A stretch of 64,000 bases of DNA from Ascaris suum (lineage: Eukaryota > Nematoda > Chromadorea > Rhabditida > Ascarididae). Where the stretch lies: contig CM024182.1 of NCBI GenBank assembly GCA_013433145.1, forward strand, positions 5,752,501-5,816,500, given 5' to 3'. Each line of letters opens with the position of its first letter. Position 1 is the first letter of the stretch. Both the position numbers and the translations under genes were made by a program. Shown in pieces: positions 37,901-50,100 of the stretch. The notes under the pieces are model-generated. The model was not told the DNA's origin. It saw only the letters and a program-made list of their open reading frames with translations, and made no database searches.

Positions 37901-39634
37901 AAGATCTTTCATCAAAGAGTATCAAAGCAACACAGAGTAAAAGAAGGTCGCGTGGCTCAAACCGAAAGGCGATCCGTTTGTCTCATTCTCGATGAATGTG
38001 ATGTAATTATTCATGATTCGTTATTTTCTAGTCTTTCGTTTTTCAAAGTTTTGTCGGAAGATGGTGTCTATCCTATGGAATAATGCGGTCTCTACCCTTG
38101 TAGAATATATAAAACCGTTATGGCACAACAGTGCTGCCAAATGGCTTCACCTCTAACGCATTAGCACATCGAGAGATGAGGAAGTAGTTTCAACTGTGCG
38201 GATTCCAGAAAACCCTAGATGTTTGGATGTGTCGACGGTTAAGACTTGAAGAAGTGCAGTTCATGCAGATTGGATACGACGAAACCGCGTAGGGCTACAG
38301 CACCTGAGGTACCCGAACGCTTTTTATATTGGGAAGTCCCGCTGCATTCATTTTTTTTTTTCAGTAACCTGCCATTGCATAAGAGTTGATGGAATCGATG
38401 AATCGGTTTTCCGTCATAGCTGGTGTTTTCTGCACTATTGACTTAAATCAGAGTGTTTTGCGACCTTAAACATATCCCATCTTCATTATTTCCCTTTAGG
38501 TCAGAGAGGAGACTGGTCAATTTCTCACGTCATATATAGACAAAAATAAGATGAAAGAAATTACCTAGAGTGAGAGCAACGACGAAGATGAGGCGATGAT
38601 TGAGTCATAAATTTTTAGAAACTGCTACTCGATGTTCCTCATTCGTCATCCCCTATACGATCCTGCATTGTTCTAAGCGTTTTTACAAGTACTATAGCTC
38701 ATGATTTTTAGTGCGTTTTATAGGGAAAAAAATTTTTGATAAAAATATCGAGCAAAGATGCTTGAAACGGTATTTTCATGTCATGAAAATACTGCTGTCA
38801 ATATCGCATCTGAGAGTCCACTGGGAAGTAGTCAAATTCACTGCTCCACAAATTTCATTCCTTTTATACTTACCTACGCGTCTGATTTCGGCAATTATAC
38901 TTCACGGAGATAAAGACCCGGCAATGATTTACACTTTACGAAAAATGAACCTTGACTGGACACCTCATTCATCCTACAAAGCCCTCAAAATTTTTGCGTT
39001 GCCGTCCTCATATTACTTTGCGGCACTTGTTGTATGTTGTGTCCGCTAAGTCTATTTCCTTCTATTTGGTCCCTAAGGGATCTTATAGTCCCAAAAGATT
39101 CCAGGACCATTTCCTAAACGGGTCCTTGAATTTTTGCTAGCACTATCACTGCGCTGTTTGCAGGCTCATTTTACCTTTTAAAGGCACTTCCCTGTTTCAC
39201 ATATCACCGGCGTGCAAAGGAATTTCTTAGTGAATAACTAATAGGCGAAGAAGTGTTACTTTTATTCACTTCAAACCTGCAGGACTTCATATAAATGAGA
39301 TTTGCGATGGTACTACCTTCGGAAATGAGTTGCAACCTAAGGCATAAATAAACTTGCCAGCAAGGCTCATGACAGTAATAAATGCCGGTTCGATTCAACT
39401 CAAACTTAATTGAGTGAATTTAGCCCTTCGGCCTACTCAATTTTTTTCGGCTGTTTACGTTTCCTCGAGTTGGTTGATGTTATTTGAATTCTGCTGTGAT
39501 ACAGTTTTTCCATCTCTATTTACTGCTTTTTTCTGTCCATGAATTCATGCTATCTTATACATGCTATTCAGCAAATCCTTTATTTTTGTTTTCTCTAGAA
39601 CGTCCTGAAATTTGCAAACACAAAAGGTATGTGA
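31819..39634 (+). CDS. Unidentified coiled-coil protein with hydrophobic C-terminal segment (5' end missing)
   Basis: Six plus-strand exons join with compatible phases: 31819-31971, 32730-32802, 33235-33328, 35088-35186, 36875-37078 and 39599-39634. The reading starts with a Ser/Pro/Gly/Thr-rich disordered region. A long charged heptad region follows (LERRVAVLQ, LLQTNKDILMHID, MLKKRLEEAGDDFRRDAQ, LLMDLKERVDKVSDM), then about 28 hydrophobic residues (SSIFYLFFSSLRSFVVN, RFVFRFFIATTK) near the C-terminus. This suggests a tail-anchored coiled-coil protein with its N-terminus in the cytosol, an inference from architecture only. I do not recognise the family; IRAG/LRMP-like or golgin-type proteins share the layout but no diagnostic motif was seen. 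The first exon begins inside a codon, so 5' exons are missing. Confidence 0.72.
32730..32802 (+). CDS. coiled-coil gene exon b: coil start
   Basis: Acceptor caatttcag; the leading GT completes Gly with the preceding exon. It encodes PRSPGVVSEVDDAKLERRVA and VLQ. The in-phase donor is CAAAA|GTGGGC; reading through would stop after eight residues. Confidence 0.75.
33235..33328 (+). CDS. coiled-coil gene exon c: heptad region
   Basis: Acceptor gctcttcag, donor ATCGAT|GTACGT. It encodes RLLWLVNENESANKRDARLL and QTNKDILMHID, strongly helical with hydrophobic a/d spacing. Phase 0 exit. The intron that follows (33329-35087) contains a fossil RTE-like LINE. Confidence 0.77.
34121..34700 (+). mobile_element. 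Fossil RTE-like LINE reverse transcriptase in an intron
   Basis: In the intron 33329-35087 of the coiled-coil gene. KVFDSVES at 34121 matches RT motif A (KAFDSVE), and LRLVDDTAVFMGS at 34209 matches the LRFADDIVL catalytic box with FA changed to LV. Frames are interrupted repeatedly. It is truncated on both sides. Confidence 0.65.
35088..35186 (+). CDS. coiled-coil gene exon d: heptad region
   Basis: A T-run and acceptor tttctag precede it; donor is AATCAG|GTTGTC. It encodes MLKKRLEEAGDDFRRDAQN and CSEKTEREEMRQNQ, a highly charged helix. Phase 0 at both ends, so the leading Met is probably internal, though an internal start cannot be excluded. Confidence 0.77.
36875..37078 (+). CDS. coiled-coil gene exon e: coil end and hydrophobic segment
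   Basis: Acceptor atggccgcag. It encodes LLMDLKERVDKVSDMCNDV, QMEEISKTLSAYTL and then the hydrophobic run IFYLFFSSLRSFVV..RFVFRFFIA. Donor ACAAAG|GTGAAT is good. If unspliced, the frame would end six codons later at 37096, giving an alternative C-terminus VNLFC. Confidence 0.8.
37079..39598 (+). other. Probable last intron of the coiled-coil gene
   Basis: T-rich plus strand. Open frames at 37733-38083 and 38711-39049 have no convincing coding character. Confidence 0.45.
39599..39634 (+). CDS. coiled-coil gene last exon
   Basis: Acceptor ttttctctag after a T-rich tract, then 11 codons NVLKFANTKGM and TGA. The exon enters in phase 0, matching exon e. TGA is overlapped by AATAAA. It sits exactly where plus-strand T-richness ends, which fits a 3' gene end. 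Short, so support is positional rather than from homology. Confidence 0.55.
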   Translation, partial: NVLKFANTKGM

Positions 39635-39639
39635 ATAAA
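39634..39639 (+). terminator. AATAAA polyadenylation signal overlapping the stop codon
   Basis: The run TGAATAAA merges the stop codon of the coiled-coil gene with a canonical nematode polyadenylation hexamer. An A-rich stretch follows. Confidence 0.5.
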
Positions 39640-42600
39640 AAAAATGGAGGTAAATAGCAACACAATGAAAACAACAATAAAAGAAAAAAAAGCAAAGATT
39701 TTACAAAAGATCCCGGCTGATGGATAACAAAGACTATCGGATCCAGTGCAATGGCGACTAGCCAAAAAGTACTCCTAGAAAGTTTCTCGAAATTTCCACC
39801 CCTTGCACAACTACCGTAGCTATGAGTTCACATTTGAATATGAAAACCATTTGTATCCCTGCCCAACAACTAAGTATAAAATGAATGGACACTTGAAAGA
39901 GTGTGACTAATGCTGATTGTGGAAAAACCCTGATCACATAACGGTGATTGCTGTTTTGCAACATCTGTCAAAAGCGTCCACTTTTCAAAAATTCTATCCC
40001 GTCTCACCTTATCGATTCAAAGTAATTTTAGAGAAAATACCTGCTGCGGTGTCACGTTGCATCATACCGTTTGCTATAATCTCCAAATCGAAATTTTTCT
40101 TTACTGATTTTTCAATTAAAACGCCGATTTTGTACAGTTGCTCACCTCATCGTATTTTGTCAATCTCACGCTGTGCGGTTCTTCTCTTCATCAGACCAAT
40201 TTGTTTGTCTTTTGTGAATTTTTTTATTAGTCATAAGAAAAATCTGGCTACAACAGTAGTTAGATATTGTTAGGTGTTACTCTTCAAGACAATTTATTAC
40301 GTACGTCCGTCCACAAACAAAACGGTCTGCGTAAATGCAATCAAGGTTCATACACATATGTGGGGTTCGACCCCAATCATCACAACCGAATAATTAAAAC
40401 CCGACCTCCGAGGATCGACAGTTCAAACAAGACCTGAGCCTAAAGCGTTCATCCATTTACCCACTATTCGCCATTATATCCTCTTCAAAGCGTTAATTAC
40501 ACTGAGTCGCACTGAATTCCTGCCAGAAATGAAAGTTTGGGATACTGATTTTCAAACGGTAATAAATGTTTCCCAATAACGTCCTATCATGAAAAGTTCC
40601 CAGGATAAACTTCCGAACCCACCAAAAATGAAGCAGGAAACTTCCTTATTAAATTTTAGGTTTTGCTGAAATCTGGGCATATATAAGATCTGAAGGTTCC
40701 ACATAGAACCCGACGTTATGGTCCACTGCTATGAAAACTTCTTTTCAAAACCAGAAATCTCAATCTCCTCTCAAGTCTTATAAGTATAACAATAGACACA
40801 ACGTCCTAACTTCCCACTGGGTTTAAGTATAATTTCTCGGAGCAGCTCCTAAGGCTGATTACAGACTCCAGCAGCTCTTTGATGCAGCATGTCTGATTTT
40901 TCGTAAAGTTTCGAGGAAAGTGCCGAAAAGTCATAGTTACAATGTATACCAAAAAATCTTTATAACAGGCTTGCGCATCACTCGACTTTGTTGACACTCG
41001 GTCACGCAGGAGACTGAAAATTGCCCCCTTCGAACCAAGAAAAATTCTGGAAAACTCTTCCGGATAGGCAGGCACCTCATTACAATCTCCGAGATCTGAC
41101 AAACCCGATTAACGGGGATTTGAAATTCGTAATCCATGGCAGAAGCTAACTCAAGAAAATCATATTTAAACCTTCGTGGGATTATTGGGCATACAACAAT
41201 GAAATTACAATAAAATCGTCATCTCCCATCATTCTATAGGAAAGTTTCTAAATCCAGAAAAAAAATTCTTCGGGAAACCGATCATCCCTTGAATTTCCCG
41301 TGGGAACATTCCACAGTCATCTATTTTCAGCAAGGCCAACGATCCACAAAGCGTTATTAAAGTCCGATTACGAATGTCGTCAAAAAAATTCTAAAATTAT
41401 TTCACGGGAGAGAAAACACCACCTAGAAAAGTAGACTGTACATGAAAAGGCAGTTTAGTTAATTGGCTTGCAAAAGTTGCCCTCATTCCTAGTTGTAATA
41501 AGAGTCACTTACATTACCCAATGTTACAACTGCCGCAAAATTCATAGAAATTATAGTGCACTGGTATATATGCACGAAGATAAACGAGTACTTTCTGCGC
41601 TCTATTATTTTAGGAAACACCACTCTCTTCGTTCTCCTCGTTGTTCTTTGTCGCGCTCGTTTCCATATCTTTCATCACCTAAGCTCTGGCTAATCCATTT
41701 GCTCCTGATCCACTGAGCTCGCTCTTATCCATTCTGCAACGAACGAATGCGTCATTAGTTTTGCTGAATAAGAAAATCGCGTTGAAAAAAAAAATTCGAG
41801 AAGAAGGATCACATTTATTTCAGTAATCTTTTTCCGTCCACAATATTAGATTTAATGCTTATGGAAACGTCGGAACGAGGTTATCGAGTGCAACTATTCG
41901 TATCGTACAGGCGAGATGCGTTAAAAAAAGACTCAACTCGGCAATAGAACTCATCAAGCGCAAAAGAACTTATCAACCTTGCTGCGAACAAATCAAATCC
42001 CGTTCTTCATCGGTCGTCGAAGATGTTTCTAATAATCTGTCGTCGAAATCAGCCATTTCCTAAAAGGCAACCTATGAAACCAACATTTTCCGACACATCG
42101 ACCGATGACTACGATTATAGAGAAAAAGATCGTCCACACACTAGGTAGCTATACTAGGTGACCATCAAACAATCTCTTCCGTTATTTCGTTACCCTCATT
42201 GCTGACGATCGAGCTAAACAAAAAAACGACTATTCTTCAAATCAACTCAACACCAACACTTCACTACCTATAGACTAGTAAGGCATCAAACATATATTTG
42301 TGGGAATTAAAAAACCTTTCAAAACAATAAAAAGGCATTAGTGAAACAACAAAGTGTAGCGCACAAGCATTCTTCGGTAAGCAATTACCGTTCGATATGC
42401 AACCTGCGCCCATCTGAATTAGACAGAGCAAACCTCTCAACTTGAGGAACGTCTCTAACAAGGCTCTGAGCAGTAAAGTGGATGAGCAAAATTCCAATAC
42501 ATGACCAATAAATACTACGATATTGGAGTATTGTGAGGTGTGCTCTTCAACATCCTGAGGGAACAAAAAAGTTTCAATATTATTTTGTTGAATCGGACGA

Positions 42601-43882
42601 TGGACTCATGACTTATGACGCACGGATGCAAGCCATGATATCGGTGCGTCTCCAATTTCGTCACCACCTCCTTTCTTTGTTGTTATCAACTGACATATTT
42701 TAGCCTAGAGCTGTAGTAAACAAGAGAATGGAGATCACAATAAAAGAATGAGACCACAAATCGCCTTTTTTAAATGAACGTTTTTTACCTCTTCACTTTA
42801 AACAAGCAAAAAAAAAGTGGAATTACGCAGGTTACTCGCTCAATATCCGGATACCTCTTACTTTCATCGTTTCGAATCACTGAGTTTTGCTAAATACGCG
42901 CAATTCCGTTGGTTAATAGTGACACGGCCGTACCACTCTTTGACGCTTAAACTTGGTTAAACGCCCTACTATCCCTTTGATTTGCCCTATCCCTCCCGTA
43001 AAAAATTTTGGCCACAACTATTCAAAGCAACCGATCAAAAATCAAAAGCCGATGAAATGGAATGCTCCTTTCCAGAAGTAATCTAGCTGGTGTGACACTC
43101 CTCAATGCCTTCGCACTTCAGCATTTCAGAGTATTTGCCACGGATCTCTTGACAGAGTTTAATAACAACGTTCAATAAGCACCCTAAGATTCGACTAGCC
43201 TTTTGTAATAGCTGAAGGCTATTAGGTGATTGTGCATAGTTCAGAGAATCGTTTTCAGCTAATCCTTGCGCAATTCAGCATATTTTCTCTCTTGTTTGGC
43301 GCTAGAAATCGTTAATCACCTCTCCAAAGATGGACTGTAGGTGCCAAAACACAAGAGTTCACTCTGAACGAGACGATACCTAAATGCAAACATGAAACTC
43401 TCCGAGACAGACCATCTTTTGCAAAAAGTCGTTTCCGCTATCTATTTAGAGGATCCCAGATTTTGCGAACTTCAGTATGAGTAGCGATACTCCATCATTC
43501 CTTTACCCCGCAAATATGTTACTGAAGGTGAGCGACCAGACCTCCAAGCTCCCCTCGTATCTTACACCGCCTCCATAACCGTACCTTTCTTCTCTCTGTA
43601 TCAGGTGCGAAAAAAGAGCAGAAATGACAGTTTTGGGAAAAAGGATCATCAATTTCCTCTTTCACGTATACATTAAATCGAGGGTTGCTAAGTAGGAAAC
43701 GAAGTATGAATTGTGCATTAAGCGCTGAGTCATTGTGCTTTACCGCCTCAAAACCTTATAGAACATTACTAGTTCCGAGCAACGCAGCGAAACAGTATTC
43801 ATCTACAAAACGCGCAGCATCATTTGGGGTGCTTCTGAAGGAGGACTACGAAAATTCAGCACGACTTCAGACCAATTAAAAA
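39640..43882. other. Intergenic region between convergent genes
   Basis: The plus strand becomes A/C-rich here. Minus-strand frames at 40806-41137 and 42264-42566 are open but unrecognised. It should hold the FTS 3' UTR. Confidence 0.5.
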
Positions 43883-44141
43883 TTAGGTTATTTCAAAACT
43901 AAAACAACTAAAAACCCCGAGCTCGAGTTCAGCTGGCCTCGGCTGCTCCATCATGCAGATCATTTCGGTAGGCGAAATCCACGAATATCCAGCTTTGCCT
44001 CGGGAATCGAAAATCGACGCTCCAGTTAAAGCGCATCCCAATGAACCCAGCATCGACATTGTACTTATCTGACTATCCGTTAAGCCACCGATGAGCCGCT
44101 GTCTCAACGGTTCATGCACAGAAGCATCCCACGGTGAAAAT
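43883..44141 (-). CDS. FTS homologue last exon
   Basis: Acceptor gagtttcag. It encodes FSPWDASVHEPLRQRLIGG, an intervening segment, then AGYSWISPTEMICMME, corresponding to FSPWNPSVHDEAREKML and AGLSWVKPG of AKTIP. Stop TAA is at 43883-43885. A GT inside GGGGTTTTT could in principle end the exon earlier, but the reading ends naturally. Confidence 0.88.
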
Positions 44142-47100
44142 CTGAAACTCTAGGAGCCGTAAAACAGCGAAGTACTCGACAATAGAGAGCTTCATGCATC
44201 TCCTCAAATAATGTCACGCCTGACTTTTTTCACCTGCAAAAGAAAATCCGTTCCAACCGTTACAGGAGGCCAAAACATTCCAAAAACGGCATATACCGAA
44301 TTCAAGTTGGGATCATAGTCAGAAGATGCCTCATCACATGCAATGACGTACACTTCCTCACATTCAACCTGTAACACCTGCATGTTCTTCCCTGCCCAAA
44401 CGCATATAAGGATAGCCTTGGAAGAGAAATTTCAAACAGCAAAATCATAAATTCAAAAAACAGTCGAATAATTGCAATTCCATGATGGTCTTACTTTGCA
44501 AATATTATGTCACTATTTGCTACTTTTATTATATTTTTTGACTATTCCACTATCATATGAACTTCAGAATTTCTCCTGAAAATCGCTCCGTTTCTGCAAC
44601 GAATATTACGAAGTGAAACGCAAAGGATACAACGCCCTATCCTTTGTCTCCTAACCAAATACAACGGCGGGGGATCGTGGCCCTGGATCACAGCTCTTAT
44701 CAAGGAAAATTAGGCCTGACCCTCTGATAAAGGAAGATTACCACTTCAGCTGCAGCGTAACGAAACATGCACCCTGACACTGACAAAAATGACGACTTGT
44801 GGAATAAACTCAAAGAGATAAAGAAACTGGTGCACATTCGTCATGCAATTTCTTTGCTCATTAGTGTGCAATTTCACTGCCGGTTCACTAAACAGGTTTT
44901 GACCATGCCGATGTTCAGAAATAACCTTCCCAAAGAACTGAAATTCCTACTCCTCCACTCTTTCTTAACGACGGACCAAAAATCGAAAATTTTCGAAATG
45001 ATGGTTACTATATATTCACATTCCCAGGAGCATTTCCCCATTGAGGAAGGAAGTTTGACGGGATACTAGGGAATTCACTTGATCTATTCACTGTTATCAT
45101 TCCATCAGGCTGAAAAGCAATTTTTTTTTAAAATTTCAAGGCACGAAAGCATACCGAACACCCAAAATCAAAAAACGCGATTTCCGGACAATAAAAACGG
45201 GACCCATGATCGGTGCAGCCGCATCTCTCAAGGCATCAACAAACCCTAACGGAAAGATTAAATTGCACAAAACAGACCGAAATCTCAAACACCCAAAATT
45301 TCAAGGTTTTTGTGCTCAAAAACTTCAGAATCATGGATTTATTCTCTGAATTTTTTGAAAAACTTCTTTTAAAGAAGGCAATAAATGCCTGATGGTCCCA
45401 CAAGCACAGATCTTGCATGTAGGCCTCCCTGCTTTTTCATTTTCTCTGTAAATTAACAAACATGAGCTGTTTTGAAAAGCAACGTGACCAACAACAAAGA
45501 GCGCAAACATTTCATAAACGATGCTGCCAGTTAACATAAATATTGCGACCTTTATACTTCAGCGAGCACAAGACGCTTTGAGGTATACAAGATGGGTCCA
45601 CATAAGATAGGATGCAAGGCTAATTTCAAAATTTCCACCAAACCAAAGCGCTTCAAAAAGGGCCGCTTGCAAACGAAGTGATACAGCGCCTCAACTCTAC
45701 GACGAGAAGACCACTAAAGATGAAGGTATGCTGCCATTAGCTTTTCCTATGCGACCGCTAAGAGCAAACAACGAGCATAGGATAAAATCAAGTACCTGAT
45801 ACTGTTGCTATCGCAAACCGATAACGGCTCGTAGATCGCCGAGCGGGTTTGCCTGCAAAAACGTACATCATACGATTTCCTCTTCCGTACCGTTGATTGA
45901 AGGATAAACTGCGGACGAATGGCGGTATCCGAGGATTTTAAACAAAGCGTTATCAAACAGCAGCAACACGTCTGATGCACTACGTTATATCCAAATGGAA
46001 TTCGTCTAAAAAGTGCATTGCACATTCAATCTATATTCATCCAACTTAGAAAGGTGATATTCTACTTTGAAGATATTTAAAATACGCACGCATAATGCTT
46101 TATTTCATCATCTCTATGCATCTTAATAATAAAACACTATAATGATTACACGTGACACAATTAAAATGCTGCATTTTAAAATAAGAAAGAAACGCATCGG
46201 CCGAAACCGAATTATTTAAAAAAAATCGAAATGTCAAAATAAGGGAAAGGACTTTGAAACAATTCAAAAAAAATGTGCAGCAAAGCTTAAAAAAATCACT
46301 GAACCTACAATCATGACGGTCAGCACTGCGCATTTGAATATTACAATCCAGGATGAATCACCAGAGATACGCTCCTCTTATCAGCGGAAAACTTTGACGA
46401 TTATACTATATCACTTCTTTTTTATTGCAATCACTTCTCCATTGCTCCAATCGCAATTCTCGTCACATGCCTACATTCAAAAAAAAAACGATCTCTCATC
46501 TACTTTCGCCAGACGATTAAACAGAGCTGTCAGCGATCCACTTTCTGCGCATGGACCGCATTCTGTAAACTATTCGCACATAGGTCGCAAACTAGGGTGC
46601 ATTTTTGTTTTTTTTTTTAAATTTCTAAGGCCATGTTTTGCCTACTTTCTGTTTCCGTCTTAATGCGGACTTTAGGCCTCACTCTACTAATTTTTTGGAC
46701 CCTGTAATCATTTGGTAATTTTCAGCGTGCCGTAGTGACATTTTATTTTATTCTTCAAGGCTGATCCGCAACTATGGCGATTCTCCACTCACTTAATAAA
46801 AAAATGCGTCTACTATTGATATGATTCGACAATTAAAAGCAATAATCCGATAGGTAAAGCGAGAGGTACACGCATAAAGCAACGAAAGAACAACTAAAAA
46901 ACACAGATGCAACTCACTTTATAACTTCACGAGCTTTCTTAATAAATGACTCCCTATCTTCACGAAGCATCACTGCAGCCTCTGGATTCACGCACGATGA
47001 GGGATCAGCGTCGAAACTGAAGAACGTTCTCTGAAAGAAACTTCCTGAGAATTGATAGAGGCTTTGCACTTAAACGGATATCAAAAACACTATTCAAAAC

Positions 47101-50100
47101 CATTCATTAGAGCAGAAATTAGTGACTGATATAAATCAGGACCTGAAGCATTGCAAACATTTTTGCAAGCCTACATCGAACAACTGAGCATGCATAAACA
47201 TAGTCCATGATTGCCGCGAGCCCCACAAATATGCGGACAGTTTTGGCCGAGCCATATAGGAAATCGTTCACCAAGGATTAAGCAACTGCACGATAACACC
47301 GTTATTCGTCATTGCATTGAAATTATTCAAGCAATGACCATATATGCGTTCCACACAATTGACTATTCCGCACAACGAATGAAATATTCTATTTCAACGC
47401 TACAAACTAAAATTACCGCAAACTAAAAGAAACAGCCTATGCCAATAAAGAAGGCATCGTGCCGAAAATGAAATAAACGCGTTGACTTTCTCTTGAAAAA
47501 AGGAGAAAGGGAATGAACTCTAAACTTGGAACCTGCACAATTAGAAGAACATGATAAATGCGGTGTTTATCCGGTTTCCAACCGTCTCCGATATACCTCT
47601 GAAGGTCAAGCTCATGGGTTTCCTTGTTTAAGTGAGGATGAAAGACATCAGCTTCGAATCGAACAACCTAAACAACTGCATAAGTAGAGCAAAGTATGTC
47701 AAATTCCATAGCATCCCGATGTTTTTTTGGGGATGAAGCTTCTTTATGATTGCTGAACAATGCCTTTGGAAAGGTAAGTGAGGGATACGAGGCTACGTCA
47801 GCTAGGTGTTTTGTGCACGTTGGTGAAACAAGTGTGATGCACCGCTGATGACATTCCATGGATAACAGTTTTACTACTTACGTCCTGGCTTCACAAATTA
47901 TCTTCAGGGAATGTGTCGCTATTGGCAAAAGAAATTGTGACCGGGATGTCCTTAAACTCCACTTTTCTGGATATGTCCTTTAAATGCGAAAACATCCTTC
48001 GGAATAATAAAAACCTAACAGATTCGGAAAAAAAGACAAACCGGAATTTCAGAGGTTGATGGGAAATCTCCGGGAAGAAAAATGGTGAAGCGCAGCACTG
48101 CACCCATGTAGATGCCTCGACGTACAAATAACAATCCGAACCACACTGAAATTTCATTCAAGTCAAAATTAAGAACCAATGAGCTCCTCAAAACTTACAA
48201 CGAACTCATGTGATAAGTTTTATAATTAAGTGATATAGAACATTTCAATTATAAAATATATGAGGCAAAAACAGAATATTTTCGAGAAAAAACCTCAAAG
48301 CACGATCGCATTAACTACTGCAACAATACTCGTTTAGCAAGAGTCGAACAAAACCCAAACATGAGATGCTCAAGTCTTCCAACATCCTGCCATCAAAATC
48401 ACCGTAAAAAGCTTCTTCCCCATCTTATAAAAACCACCGCTTCCACACTTGTTATGACAGCTTAAAAACTAAAGCGAATGCATTCCAAACACCAGGGGCA
48501 CGAACATCTCCATATACGCACACATGTAGCTGAACTACCCAACATTCTCTTTAGCCAGAAAACACGGTAAACGTGCCGAAGTCAATTTTCACAAGTCCCG
48601 CATTCAATCTTCTAGAGGTCCCAAAGCAAAAACATAACAAAATGGTCCTATTTGTCCATTATCTAACACTCTCCAAAAAGGCGATGGATTCTGCAGAAAC
48701 ATCCGAAACACATCATGTGAAGAGCCGATATTCATACTCGATCAACAACCCTCTTGAATTTCTTCATAAATTATTTTCTTTTTAAAATAACGTCCCACTG
48801 AAAACCCGAGTATTACTTTCATGCTATTTAACTCACTCCAAGTTGCTGCTATATTTGTTGCTGCAAGATATATTAGGCAACTGTTTCAAATGACTCATAA
48901 CATAGCCACTTCTCAATATTTTTGCCGGAAATTAGTCGTGATATCACCTGACTGGCATAAAAATACCTCCCGACATTTATTTTCTATCAAAATAGAATGA
49001 TGGACAAAAAAGCGGTGCTTGTTTCAATATGGAGATGTCGGATGTTCCTGCGATTTCTTATTCGACGCCGAAAGTCACAGTTCAATATTTCCTTCAGTAG
49101 GAATATGGCTGTATGAATTGCTGCTTCACAACAGCCTTCGTCTATGATCAGCAAAATATGACGATTCATGAGGTTCATAATCTGATAGCAGCAAATATAA
49201 TATCACGCCACCAAATTGCATTCAAAATTTCACAAATTTGCTTCCCAAAGACAAAAACGAATTTCTCGTGCATAAAGTGACACCTATATTGCGGACACAG
49301 GTGCTGTTGAACATATGTCGTGCAAATTAATGTACGCTGACGGTTGATGCTTATCACACACAATAAATCCACCGAAATTCTTATTCATTACCATCTTTTT
49401 CTTGCAAGCACTATCGGTGTTCTTTCGTTCCACCGCATTTCAACGACCCATATCACGACTCTCTATGTAATAACCCGATTAAGAACGTTTAAAATCGTCC
49501 AACCAAACATATTTCTAGCCAATTTTCAGTTGCTCGCCTTTCTGGTCAGGTGCAAATATCTTAAAATAGCGTTGACGAGACACAACTCGTTTCGACCATC
49601 AATTTAGGTATGCTCGATTCCTTTACCTCACTGACTAGCTGAATGACATAACGGAATGATACAAGAGAGTGCGTGTTCTAAAACAACAGTAATCCCTTCA
49701 GATGCCAAAGCCTATTAAATCGCTGCAATATACAAACTGCTTAGTGATATCGCTCTCCACATATATGCACAACGGCCACTAGGCCGGTCGCATGTTAGCA
49801 GATGTGCTACGACTTTCCTTTGGTTTGAACAATAAAGCCAATAATTGAACTTAAAAAGCTGCGTGCTGGAAACTCGGTAAAAGAGTACCTGAGGGATCGG
49901 CAACACTTGGGATCACATAAACTCCATCGATGGGTTCGCGACAGATCTGTGCGCTGCAAACCACAGTTATACCAATAAATCAGCTAATAATATTCTAAGG
50001 CGTCAGCCTTTAATGAATTTTAAATGCAGAAAGATATTCGAAAAGAGTGACAAAGGTAGTGCCTTACAGAAGAAAGTAGAAAGAGGGCGCATACTTAATG

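Noticed and set aside
40361..40380. GGGGTTCGACCCC, resembling a tRNA T-arm
   Set aside because: With the proper seven-base T-loop the stem does not pair, and no acceptor or anticodon arm is present.
47891..48010. Minus-strand reading FSHLKDISRKVEFKDIPVTI..FPEDN, which looks E2-like and lies between two FTS exons
   Set aside because: It would put an in-frame TGA before VVRFEADVFHP. The neighbouring exon 48042-48145 ends in phase 0 at EIP and joins VVRFEADVFHP directly with much better AKTIP similarity, so this is intron sequence.
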